Shown here: positions 10,347 through 19,180 of the stretch, one piece after another
How positions within the stretch are numbered: position 1 is the first letter of the stretch
Layout: the number at the start of each line of letters is the position of its first letter
Source: Asterionellopsis glacialis
Taxonomy: Eukaryota > Bacillariophyta > Plagiogrammaphyceae > Rhaphoneidales > Asterionellopsidaceae
Assembly: GCA_014885115.2 (NCBI GenBank)
Contig: WKLE02000642.1
Coordinates: forward strand, 23,385 to 42,564
Reading direction: 5' to 3'
Length of the DNA: 19,180 nucleotides
Position numbers and translations under genes: made by a program
The notes under the pieces: generated by a model
The model's database searches: none
What the model saw: the letters and a program-made list of their open reading frames with translations, nothing else
What the model was told of the DNA's origin: nothing

Positions 10347-10661
10347 GAGATTCGAAAAATTTGTTCGGTAGAGTGGTTCTTTTCGTTTTATATTTGTTTG
10401 CATAATGAGATTATTAAATATATATTAGGTATCGTGGTTAAAATAATACTAGTATTCCGAATTTCAATCTACAGTATTACTTTTGATACGCCTTTTAAAA
10501 ATTAGTACACCCCAAAGTTCCTGAAGTTGCTTAATTTTCAACTTTTGCAAGTTCCATTTGCTGTGACTTATTTTAGGTTCTTTGGAGATGCTGAGATAGA
10601 GGTGGTTTGAATGGCATTGTAACGATTAAAATTCGTAAAATGAAGGTAAGACATTTTCGTC
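10347..10661. other. Intergenic space between convergent genes
   Basis: This 315 bp AT-rich gap lies between the stop codons of the VWD gene and the TMTC-like gene. It should contain both 3' ends. I see no gene, RNA or notable repeat. Confidence 0.6.
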
Positions 10662-13249
10662 TCATCTATTTGTACCTTCTTCCATCTGAAAGCTTAACCA
10701 CCACTCTCTTTGCTTTGCCTCGTCTTTTGGATCTCTTCTAGCTTTAACGATGTAATTTAGATGTGCCCGTGCATTTAGCTCGTTTCTTGAAAGTGCCACT
10801 TCAAATTCTTTCTGACTTTTTTCGTACTGCCCCATCCTCCGATAGACATCACCTAGCGTGATATGCACAGGTAGTCTCGATTTCTGAGGAACGAGAGCAA
10901 GCTCTTTCAATAAAGTCTCAGCTTCAATAAGATCATTTCGCCGGCTGTATACAATGGCAAGATTACTCTTGTACTTAAATTTGTCGGGTTGAAGGGCGAC
11001 GGCAGACTTAGCGTGGAACAGAGCCTTATCTAAATCCTTTTCGCCTGTCAAGTAGACGTTGAGAAGGTTAGTATGGGCATTCTCGGAAAATGGGATGACC
11101 TCAAGGTTCTTTTCCCACAGCAGTTCACTATTTCTCCAGCAATAAAGTGCTGATGGCGTTATTTGAACCACAAAAAGGTAAACCCCAGTAACAACTACGC
11201 CAATAGCAAACAATAACATGCTTGATGCTCTAAGATGCACCCCTGTTGAGTAAGCGACCTCGCAGCTTTCCTTCGTTCCCTTTACATCATCACGCTGTTT
11301 ATGCCTTGTGGTCCTGTCATATCCCAACCCATCCTTATCTATTTTCTCATACAGAGCAAGGGCATCAAACTGGTCGATATCTTTAGAGTTAGCATTCTTT
11401 GAAGTGACAAGCCCTGGTACAGCCCCCCCAGCGTAAACAAACCTGCACTCCTCGAGCGTTTCACTATTTGAAGCTATGATTGTCGTCCAACCTGACATCG
11501 TTGCTCCAAACAGTGGTGACATCATCACCATGGGAATATACATGTACCGATCTGCCGCTAGAAACAATCGACCATGCTGAATTAGGCCAAGCGAAGGCAA
11601 TAATAAGGCCACAAAGACTCCCCAAGCGGCCGCAAGCAACCTTGCTGGAGTACTTTTCAAGGAGTTAGCAAGAATCACAACAGTCATGTACGGGAAGACA
11701 ACAAGGGACAACGCGATCTCCCAATGCTCAAAAACATTGAATCTACCCTCCACTTCTACAGCAGCCACTAAATTTGTTGGCATAAAGAACTTCCAAATAT
11801 ACCAACCCAGAGCCCACATTGACTTGCAAATCTTTTCCCACGGTGTCAAGACAACGTCAATATTTTTTGAATTCCCTCTTACTAAAAGCACTATGGACAA
11901 GAATGCAGCTACAAAAAATACCGCAGAATGGCGCACTGCTCGTATTGTCAATCGACAAAGCTTTGGGAAAGCATCGAGTTGTAAAGTGCGAAAGGGAAAG
12001 AATATGCTTGTCCATGTTGAATTCTCTTCTTTTGATTCAATCAGATGTAAAGGTTCGAGCACCGTTTTTCTCGCACTCGGGTGTACTGACAAGGGAGAGC
12101 TATAGACAAATACGTCTATAATAACAAAAACAAGAGGTAGAGTAACAGCGGGAGATTTGCAAAATGTTGCCAATACGTAGAATATCAGGCTTACAAGCTT
12201 GTCATGGGTTGTAAGCTGTGTTTCCTCGCTGACAGAAGTAATTTGCTTCCTCTCCTTCTTTCTTCGCGCTGTTCGGCCTACAAAAGCCTTGTTATTTTTG
12301 TACTCCATGTCATAGGTGCATCGAGCCTGTCTCCTCACACTTCGGACGGCTGTCCGATGCGAAACGTATGAATTAAATGAAATTAGAGCAAAGCAACACG
12401 AAAAAAGATACGACATGCAAGATATCCAACCAATCGTCTGTGCTTGTAAGGGGTGCACGGCAAAGATTGCTGTACCAAAACAGCAACCTATAGTTCCCAG
12501 TGCTTGATGCATGGAAAGATATTCTAGTATGTTTTGCGCGTGGCCTAGCCACACCTTGCTCTCCATGACCTCCTCCTTACTCAGTTTGTATTCCTTGCCT
12601 TCGCTTTTCTTTTTCTTCCGATTCCGTAGACCTGGATTATCCCTGAAAGCTGTAGCTAAAGTTTCTTCTTGATTTTGGTTGTTGCAAGATTCGATTTGAC
12701 TCTCCTTTTGTGTCATGAGTAGCGTCACTTTTTTAGAATAGAATTCATAGTCATTCACTGAAGCAAGAAAACTTCGCGCAACTGCAAGAACGAGATATAT
12801 ATTCACTAAATGCACAAAAAGACTGAAGATTCGGTACTTTCTAGCATCGAAATCAATAACCGAGTGTATCATTTGTTTGATGGTAAGTGACACTGGTTCA
12901 TACCTGGTTCGGCCAACAAGCATGTTCATAGAGAGCGGCAAAATATTTAGTGTTCACCACAAATGGCAGCTTTGTAAACCTAAAGCCACACCCACACCTG
13001 ACACTTCTAAACTTACACACCAAGAATTTCTCCATCCGAAAAGGCCCACCACAAGTTTGCAGGCGACAGAGACATGTGCGGGTTCTTTAAGAAATTCGCC
13101 GAATCGTCCCAAAGATAATCCCATTTTGGGTCGCCATCGTCGAAGACACCATTAAACGCAGAAAATCCAATTATCCATAAAGGGACCACAAAGAAAAGAC
13201 TCGGTAACCGGTTTGCGACTGTTGCGATTGTTTGCAGACTCTGCATCAT
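10662..13249 (-). CDS. TMTC-like multi-pass membrane protein with C-terminal TPRs (putative GT-C O-mannosyltransferase)
   Basis: Exon 1 (13249-13017) and exon 2 (12903-10662) are joined over a 113 bp intron (gtaagt...cag, phase 2), giving 824 residues. The splice restores GEILGVYEPVSLTIKQM. The N terminus has a membrane helix (about 16-34), then a loop with GVFDDGD and WDDSANFLKNPHM (47-59); the acidic pair D48-D49 matches the loop-1 acidic motif of GT-C glycosyltransferases. Further family blocks are FSLFVHLVNIYL, FAVHPLQAQTIGWISCMSYL, FCKSPAVTLPLVFVIIDVF, a WYIWKFFMPTNL block and SLGLIQHGRLFLAADRYMYI. Residues about 684-800 form roughly three TPR units (NLAIVYSRRNDLIEAETLL, LGDVYRRMGQYEKSQKEFEVA). 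Animal TMTC1-4 are ER proteins that O-mannosylate cadherin-type domains; bacteria have similar membrane-TPR proteins. Two Lys/Arg-rich insertions break up the membrane part. The acceptor substrate is unknown; the fold assignment is good, the sugar donor is inferred. Confidence 0.84.
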
Positions 13250-14003
13250 GTCTGAGTAATATGTCCTAGTTGAGCTACTTGGATCAAAGCGATTTCATGG
13301 ATAACGCAAGCAATGTAAGCCTCAGCCTCGCCATGCGCCTTCACTAGAAAGTCACTGTCTCTTTCTCTGTTTCTGCTTTTGGTTATTTGATATTCTGCCG
13401 CCAAGAAACAACATCTCCTGTTTTTACAGTATCTTCCAAACCGCTCTCAGAAAAAATCGTCAAGAATACATCATGTACCTGCTACTTTGTACTGGTACCA
13501 GGTATATATGAGAAAGTATCTATTCTATGGGTACCAGGTACTGGTACAAAGCATTGAATTATTCGCGTTGGGGCAGGCTAGGTTCTCTCGGTAGTATGTA
13601 GAGGTACGGCACCATCCAGCGCCAGCATTGGCCGCAGGGTATTATTTATTTAATTGTGGTCTATTGGTGGAATGAACTACTTAAAAACTCTACATGCTGG
13701 TCATGGTACCTAGTATTAATTTCCATCGGAAAGTACTCTAACTATGGAAGTACATATTCCTAGGACACCGTCACCTCTTTCAATAATTGTTACTATGTTC
13801 TGTGTGACGTATGAGCGATACGAAGCACATCAACCAATAGAATTATTCTTCGTAGTCTTTGAGTTTCCATTCCGTTTTTGGCTTCTCATTTTTCCATCCG
13901 AGAGACACATTCGACGGATACTTGTTTCTGCACGTGCTCAGTTCCCGAACCCATCTGATGCGAATTCAACGTGTAGACAATCATCGAACCTGTCAACCAC
14001 AAA
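13250..14003. promoter_or_regulatory. Divergent intergenic region between the TMTC-like and DUF6824 genes
   Basis: The two genes point away from each other across about 750 bp, which must contain both promoters. The conspicuous content is the inverted repeat at 13485-13551. A plus-strand open frame from 13744 overlaps the DUF6824 start out of frame and shows no domain; I treat it as chance. Confidence 0.45.
13485..13551. repeat. Imperfect 20-bp inverted repeat with TACCAGGTA cores
   Basis: The left arm at 13485-13504 (CTTTGTACTGGTACCAGGTA) and the right arm at 13532-13551 pair at 17 of 20 positions, with a 27-base spacer. Each arm contains the 9-mer TACCAGGTA. The structure resembles the hairpin at 8568-8621 and may be a tiny non-autonomous element or a recurring genome palindrome. 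Confidence 0.65.
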
Positions 14004-15605
14004 ATGTTGCAATGGCGAAAAAAACTATCATCTGGAAAAAAGAAAGCAAAAAACGGACAAACCTTTATATCGATGGACATGTACGACGAAGATAGATCGC
14101 TGACAGACAAAACATCACAGCGCCCTTTAACTTCGACCATTAAAGCCGAAACAGGATCCAAAGCACCGTTTTCAAAAATCCCGTTAACAAAACATCCAAC
14201 ACAAGCACTCGTGGGAAGACTTGACAGGAGATCTAAAATTCTGTCAACAGAAGTATCATCAAGAATTACATCGAAAAGCCCGCGGCTAGTCTCGCCGGTG
14301 GCAAGTAATGCTCATTCGCCAACACAATTCACACCGTTGTGTCGAGCTCCCGGTCACTGCCCACTTCCTACCATGTGCTTACCAGAAGCAGTCCGAAGAG
14401 ATGCATCAAAGAAAGCTCCTCTCATGTTACACCAGGTCACTAATGCAGACGTATTGTGTGGTAGAGGCGCAGGTACAAATACTCACCCAGGGAATGTTAA
14501 GTTTAGAGCTCTCGTTTCTCAATATCAGGTGAGTCGTATGGGAACGGATCAATCGTGGTAACATTTCAGTGCATGGCAAAAAGTGGATATGCAACAAACG
14601 CGTTTCGCATTTTTATAAATTAATTTTAGTTTGTTTCGTTCTCTTCTGTTCGTTAATCCGACTTCGTGTCATAGATGGCGTACCTCAAAGCGAAAGCGCT
14701 CGAGAAAACGGAAATCGCCAAGACTATTGTTCAAAAAATACGGTGCTGTGGTGGAAGCTTTTTGAAAGTAAGACTAAACATACTCTATGGTAACGCATTT
14801 ACCATTTATATAATATGATTTTCACTCTTCTGGTTTTGAAATTTTCCATTTATTGTCATAGAAAATTGAAAGCTCGCAGGAAGCGAGTCGATGGTATGAT
14901 ATCGGAGACAAGGCAGCACGAGAAAAGACGTGCCAAGCCTTACGAGAGAGAGGTCCAACTGCAGGGGAATTTCCTGCTCTTGGCATCCCTAGAACAACTT
15001 CTGAGTCAGAAAATTTTATAAGTGAGGCTGAAGTAGATGTGGAGAAGTACGACCATTCTACTCTTACAGGAGCTGTACCCTCCACTTTCAAGCCACAAGT
15101 TATACCTACCGATAGGGATATATTACTGGGGAGGGGAGGGGTTACAAATACTCATGCTGGTAATAAATATTACCGAGATCTTGTACGGCGACGACAACCT
15201 GACTATCTGTCATCACCTAAAATGCAGAAGGCTTTGATTTCAAAGTCCATTGTTGAGGAGATCCACACAAATGGTGGTCGTTTCCTCAGGGATATGGGTG
15301 ACGGGACATGGCAAGTTGTAAGTAAAGAAAAGGCTAAAGAGAAAACCAGCCAAGCATTGCGTGAAAAGGCACCAGAAATGCGACGTGTTTACTTGGCCGC
15401 TGCAAGTCTAGTAGACACAAACAAGGTTATTCAGAATCCTGAATCAACTGCGAAGACGGGTATGGTGGCAACGCACACAGACACAAGAGGTACAACCAAA
15501 GCATTACCAACCGATTCAAAAGAAGGGCAGGGATCTGCGAACGGAAAGGAAAACGGCAGTACCCGCAGGGGACCGCTATATAAGAAGCAGAAAATTCGGC
15601 TGTAA
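14004..15605 (+). CDS. Protein with two DUF6824 domains, three exons
   Basis: Exons 14004-14528, 14675-14767 and 14862-15605 are joined over introns of 146 bp (gtgagt...tag) and 94 bp (gtaaga...tag), both phase 0, giving 453 residues. Domain 1 spans about 147-237: NADVLCGRGAGTNTHPGN, KFRALVSQYQ, then from exon 2 MAYLKAKALEKTEIAKTIVQ and CCGGSFLK, then from exon 3 RWYDIGDKAAREKTCQALRE. Domain 2 spans about 290-375: DRDILLGRGGVTNTHAGNKY, YRDLVRRRQPDYLSS, SKSIVEEIHTNGGRFLRD, TWQVVSKEKAKEKTSQALRE. This D-x-L-x-GRG...H-x-GN...KT-x-QALRE pattern is DUF6824, a domain I know mainly from diatoms and other stramenopiles, of unknown biochemical function. The pattern is rich in conserved basic residues, so nucleic acid binding is possible but unproven. 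The N-terminal 145 residues are basic and Ser/Thr/Pro-rich, and the C-terminal tail is also basic and low in complexity. The ATG at 14004 (aaaATG) is the first in this frame near the domain; a further upstream exon cannot be excluded. Confidence 0.85.
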
Positions 15606-16185
15606 GTCTAGAAATATTTATACTTTTAGTATTCTATGCAGAGACTACATACCATCTTTAGGATTCTTTTTCTAAAAATCTTACTCTGCAACTATTGCAG
15701 TAATAACTATTGTGGTTTCGAATGTAAGTTTTGTTTTTCAATTGCAGAAAGTAAAGATACAGTTACCGCTGTTGCGGTAACATTTGTAGGAAGGAATATT
15801 TCATTAGATTTAGCCTTGATTCGGGCACCAACAGACAAACACAACATGACAACAACAACAATGACGACATCAGTATTGATGCCTCTCAAAATTGCAAAAG
15901 CAAACCCAGAGGTAGGGTCCATTCCATTTTGTTTTGGTTATCCTGCACGTCGAGTGGATGTCAGCCATCACATCTGGTATTGTTTGTGGTGTTGTCAAAA
16001 GACTAGGTATTCCAGGTGCTGCTGCCACAACTAACAATAGCAATAGCATCGGTGAAAAAGGCATAGAGGGAACGAAAGATAATGAGAAGTTTCACATGTA
16101 CAGTCCACCCCCAGCACCAAACTCAACAGGTCTTAAACCGTTCTCATTAGGCATGATTTTCGGTATGGTTTGAAATAAACAGGGA
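15606..16185 (+). pseudogene. Region downstream of DUF6824 gene with a possible small gene or decayed fragment (copy A of a duplication)
   Basis: No known domain is visible. Two frames stay open: one ends at 16034 and includes ESKDTVTAVAVTFVGRNISL, and the other, ending at 16173, includes SAITSGIVCGVVKRLGIPGA and a tail MYSPPPAPNSTGLKP. A GTAAGT donor-like site at 15724 is followed by a CAG acceptor only 24 bases later, too close for a normal intron. Blocks 15680-15741 and 15964-16106 recur further on at 16486-16547 and 16829-16968. This may be the remains of a gene, or a short lineage-specific gene whose splice pattern I cannot settle. Confidence 0.35.
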
Positions 16186-16485
16186 TTATCTGTCCCAATT
16201 TTGTTGTGTTTGGAGTGTGTATCTGTGTGTGATCCAAAGAAAAATGACTCTTTCTATAAAATGAACAAGATCTTCCTTCATCCATTACGAAAATCGAAAT
16301 GAAGAAAGAGTAAAGTACTTAGTTTAGGTGTTAATACAATAATTGGGAGTATAGGTTGTGTTACCATTTCATTGAGCACCTGAACACAATTCCCAGCAAG
16401 AATGAAACCAACCAAGCAAGAAAAGAAAAGACAATGTATATCATCGCGGACTTTCCAAAATGCAAGGTTCTGAGTATATTCTTTA

Positions 16486-16968
16486 CTTACTCTGCAACTA
16501 TTGCAGTAATGTTTATCGTGGCTTGGCATGTAAGTTTTGTTTTTCAAGTTTCCACTCCTGTTTTAACTGACGACACACCCGTTGCCTTCAATGATTGAAC
16601 AATACTTTATCACGATCCCATTGATGAACCACAGCCCTTGACTATTTATCCGTATTCTATATTTCATGTGTGGTCTGATTCATAATACCACAATACACTA
16701 ATGGTACTTCCCGTAAGGCACTCACATTTTTCATAGCACCCTTGCCCTGTTCCCACAAAACAATAGCTGTGGCGGCAACTAACTTCGAATCATAATTCAT
16801 GGCAAGTTGTAAGTAAAGAAAAGGCCAAGCCATGACATCTGGTATTGTTTGTGATGTCGTCAAAGGACTAAGTATTCCAGATGATGCTACCACAACTAAC
16901 AATAGTAATAGTAGCGGTGAAAAAGGGAAAAAAAAGGGACGAAAGATAATGAAGTTTCATATGTAGTC
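16486..16968 (+). repeat. Rearranged, degenerate copy B of the DUF6824 locus 3' region
   Basis: Three blocks match upstream sequence. 16486-16547 matches 15680-15741: the first 25 bases and the last 17 are identical, with about 75% identity between. 16799-16825 is an exact 27-base match to 15308-15334, which lies inside the second DUF6824 domain (the WQVVSKEKA codons). 16829-16968 matches 15964-16106 with several substitutions and indels that break its reading frame. The order differs: in copy A the 27-base block comes first, in copy B it lies directly before the third block. Around copy B no intact gene remains. The neighbouring 16969-17316 shows nothing recognisable. Confidence 0.75.
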
Positions 16969-17316
16969 CTACTTACAGATGCTGATCGCAATCGCAATTT
17001 TTATTTGACGAACATTTTCAACCGTAATAGGAATGTGTTCACCCATCGCGTAGAATCATTGACGATGTATTACAAATTTCAAAATATCAAAGAAGATACG
17101 AAGTAGTTTTAATAAAATAAATTGTACCTGTTTTTAATGGTACTTTTATGCATATGTAAAAGATGGCGGTCGACTGTGAAACAGTTTCCTTCCGGACATG
17201 CACTATTTTGGTCATTTTCTTTGTTGAAGCTCTAGAAGAAAGGCATGCATGCAAATTATTTAACCTATAACATTTGTCAGGCGAAGCGATAACATACTTA
17301 ATCGAATCTGCTAATC

Positions 17317-17523
17317 TCATTCAATCGCAACTTTCGGTTTTGCTGCATTGAAGTCTGCTTCTGTAAATTTCTTGGAGTACGTGCCGAACACGATATCGTA
17401 AATCGGCATGAACAAGGCATATTTGTACTTGAAGTATTTGTGGTGTACGTGATGATATGTCGTACCAGGTACAGTAAAAGAAACAGAAAACCGGGGAACC
17501 CATGTACCAAGAAGGGAAGACTT
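17317..17523 (-). pseudogene. Orphan C-terminal exon of a fatty acid hydroxylase / sterol desaturase family protein
   Basis: In the minus frame ending at TGA 17319-17317, 68 residues read as the end of a fatty acid hydroxylase superfamily protein. YHHVHHKYFKYKYALFMPIY is followed by DIVFGTY. The HHxxHH-type cluster is the third histidine box that binds the di-iron centre, and the FMPIYD...FGT block is the usual sequence after it. The stretch upstream starts after a TAG acceptor-like site at 17526-17524. A GTGAGT donor-like site lies near 17623-17618, but the open sequence before it (17665 and back) is not recognisably this family. The earlier histidine boxes and membrane helices, some 200 residues, are missing because the next gene's stop lies at 17859. 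It is therefore a truncated remnant, or the last exon of a gene with undetected or distant exons. The 17524-17858 space holds no other gene. Confidence 0.6.
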
Positions 17524-17858
17524 CTAAGTTTGTATGTGCAAGTAAAATATAGCATGAAAAAAGTTGTTTGTTGCGATGATTAATTATAAAGACTAATAAT
17601 CTTTGTAAAACACTCACAAACTTCTTTCCTAGATATCTATTTCGTTTTGACACAAATACATACATCTTCTCCTCACATAAAGGAATGTGAGCTAAATTCT
17701 AACACTTGCATATTATTTTCAGTTGTGCCTAATACAAAAGGAAAAATGCAATACACCAGAACTCAACAGAAGGTTTTCTAAAAAAATAGTTCTACAATAC
17801 AACATGCTGACCATTTTAAATGATATTTGAGTGATGAAAACTTGAAAGAGTTTGGGAA

Positions 17859-18581
17859 TTATTCTTCCTTATTGTTCTCTTCAGCCTTAGGAGCTTCGGC
17901 CTTAGGAGCTTCGGCCTTAGGAGCTTCGGCCTTAGGAGCTTCGGCCTGAGGAGCTTCGGCCTGAGGAGCTTCGGGCTTAGGAGCCTCGGGCTTAGGAGCT
18001 TCGGGCTTAGGAGCTTCGGGCTTAGGAGCTTCGGGCTTAGGAGCTTCGGGCTTAGGAGCTTCGGGCTTAGGAGCTTCGGCAGCAGCTTTCAAAGCATCTC
18101 TTTCAGTGGTCAATGCAGCCACCTTTGCTTTTTCTTCTGTAAGTTGATTCGTTAAGGCATCCTTTTCAGCAGTAACGGCATTCAATGCATTTTGTTTTTC
18201 ATCGACCTGTTGTTGAATGGCAGCTTTTGCCGTATTTGCTTCATTGAACTTATTTGTCATGTCAGACACTGCGGTGTTCTTGGAAGCTAATTCATTATCC
18301 TTTTTTAGAACACTCGTCTTCACTTCTTCCAATTCCTTTTTTAGGCTATCTAAGGATGAAGTCATAGTATCGTATTCTTCATCCTTCATTACCTTTAATC
18401 CCATAACATCCTTGACAATACCCAAGGAAATAAACTCAGCTGCATCCAAACCAAGCACAGCAAAACCTGCGACTAATGTAAGATAAAGCAAAAAATTGCA
18501 AACGCTAAAGGATGACGTTTTCTTAGAACCTGCCAATGGGTTCAAAGGTTTGCTGTCCACATCAAGCTTAATATCAACCAT
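17859..18581 (-). CDS. Single-pass membrane protein with coiled coil and EAPKP-type repeats
   Basis: A 240-residue protein with no recognised family. The start is the first ATG in frame (18581); the frame remains open upstream without another ATG. Residues 1-26 are polar with two Lys next to the membrane. Residues about 27-48 (SVCNFLLYLTLVAGFAVLG) form one hydrophobic helix, either a signal anchor or an uncleaved signal. Residues about 66-166 are a charged heptad-rich coiled coil (SLKKELEEV, KKDNELASKN, LTEEKAKVAALTTERDALK). Residues 169-233 are thirteen 5-residue repeats: seven EAPKP, two EAPQA, four EAPKA; the protein ends EENNKEE. The Pro-rich charged rod resembles spacer or extended linker segments, and by topology it would lie on one side of a membrane with the coiled coil. 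Function is unknown. Confidence 0.72.
   Translation of the reverse strand: MVDIKLDVDSKPLNPLAGSKKTSSFSVCNFLLYLTLVAGFAVLGLDAAEFISLGIVKDVMGLKVMKDEEYDTMTSSLDSLKKELEEVKTSVLKKDNELASKNTAVSDMTNKFNEANTAKAAIQQQVDEKQNALNAVTAEKDALTNQLTEEKAKVAALTTERDALKAAAEAPKPEAPKPEAPKPEAPKPEAPKPEAPKPEAPKPEAPQAEAPQAEAPKAEAPKAEAPKAEAPKAEENNKEE
17883..18077 (-). repeat. 15-bp tandem repeat array, 13 in-frame units
   Basis: Thirteen contiguous 15-bp units encode EAPKP, EAPQA or EAPKA. Read along the coding strand, seven units ending in Pro come first, then two Gln-Ala units, then four Lys-Ala units. Units inside each block are almost identical (one synonymous GCC/GCT change in a Pro unit). The blockwise order indicates local expansion of single units rather than old, diverging repeats, and the array is likely to vary in length between alleles. 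Confidence 0.9.
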
Positions 18582-19180
18582 GATTAGATAGCGATCTGCT
18601 GCGCTAGAAAGTTTACTTCGTCTGTTGTCTTCGTCGATGGAAAACTTTGTGCAAGCTTTTTCCTCTAGCAGCAACAAGTTCAGATTTTCTCGTAAAAAAT
18701 GTCTCTTAATGTTGTGTGCGTTAGATTACGTAGTCATTGGTAGGAATCGTACATTGGGGGGTCTTTTTTCCCGCAAAAAAAAAGAAAAGGGACGAAAGAT
18801 TTTTTATTGTGTCGTACCTGTACCTGGTAGAACTTGGATGAAATAGGTCTAGATAGACATATCAGGTAGAATCAATACACACGAACCTGTGGAGGAAAAC
18901 AATAAAAATGACAAAATTACTAAGGTATGTAGTTTAGTTAGTAGTGATAATGACAATCCGCGCCAGCCTATCCAATCATACACATAATAATATTATTATG
19001 AAAGTTTGGGGTTAACGTTTATGTGAGCCCATACTTCGAAAAACCGACCCCTCAGACCCCCATTTTCCGCCAAGATCGAAAAATGCCCAAAATAGCTGGT
19101 AATGGAGCGCTCCTAAAACTCTTTTTCGAGCAAAAAAGCTAAATTGACCCGGCCTCTTTTCCGGGTTTCCCCGTAACAAA
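18582..19180. other. 5' flank of the repeat protein gene and window end
   Basis: No gene is recognised. A plus-strand open frame at 18625-18846 runs through the 5' leader and has no known domain. A perfect 18-bp AT palindrome CATAATAATATTATTATG lies at 18983-19000. From about 19010 the sequence is less AT-rich, with a 10-bp palindrome GGAGCGCTCC at 19104-19113 and a small ACCCGG/CCGGGT hairpin at 19147-19166. This end looks unlike the rest of the window and could be the edge of a repeat. Confidence 0.4.

Noticed and set aside
10662..13249. Independent small gene at 13013-13249 beside the TMTC-like gene
   Set aside because: A consensus GTAAGT donor and CAG acceptor join it in phase to the large frame and complete the WAFSDG...YEPVSL family segment.
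15724..15747. A 24-base intron in the stretch after the DUF6824 gene
   Set aside because: It has donor-like and acceptor-like ends but is far shorter than the 71-146 bp introns elsewhere in the window.
17883..18077. CRISPR array
   Set aside because: The 15-bp units are contiguous with no unique spacers, are in frame within a coding sequence, and the genome is eukaryotic.
16929..18800. Shared 16-base run (AAAAGGGACGAAAGAT) at 16932-16947 and 18785-18800 as a repeat family
   Set aside because: The match is purine-rich and low in complexity, and similarity does not extend into the flanks.

Overview
This window looks like nuclear DNA from a diatom or a close stramenopile relative. Six introns can be placed, all short (71-146 bp) and all GT...AG. 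The genes are single eukaryotic units on both strands. The clearest lineage clue is a gene with two copies of DUF6824, a domain I know as expanded in diatoms; a secreted GDPH/von Willebrand D-type protein fits the same group. The species is not identifiable by eye.

Layout: 1-1607 holds no recognisable gene. 1608-2150 (+) encodes a free-standing eEF1B-gamma C-terminal (EF1G) domain. 2822-4847 (-) is a three-exon amino acid transporter of the AAAP family. A ~930 bp intergenic region separates it from a divergent DOT1-like methyltransferase at 5777-7072 (+). An AT-rich 1.9 kb stretch with palindromic and tandem repeats leads to a two-exon secreted GDPH/VWD protein at 8941-10346 (+). That gene converges on a two-exon TMTC-like membrane protein with a TPR tail at 10662-13249 (-). 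A three-exon double-DUF6824 gene lies at 14004-15605 (+). Behind it, 15606-16968 contains pieces of the same sequence duplicated, reshuffled and decayed. 17317-17523 (-) is an orphan last exon of a fatty acid hydroxylase/sterol desaturase-type protein. 17859-18581 (-) is a single-pass membrane protein with a coiled coil and thirteen 5-residue EAPKP/EAPQA/EAPKA repeats. The last ~170 bp differ in texture and may be the edge of a repeat.

Five ORFs that look separate are really exons of two interrupted genes (AAAP and TMTC-like), and the DUF6824 and VWD genes also gain exons that link to larger reading frames. Joining them restores complete family signatures across each junction. No operon or obvious multi-gene system is present. 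Two genes act at the endomembrane or cell surface (the TMTC-like glycosyltransferase candidate and the GDPH/VWD secreted protein), but their proximity alone does not show a functional link.
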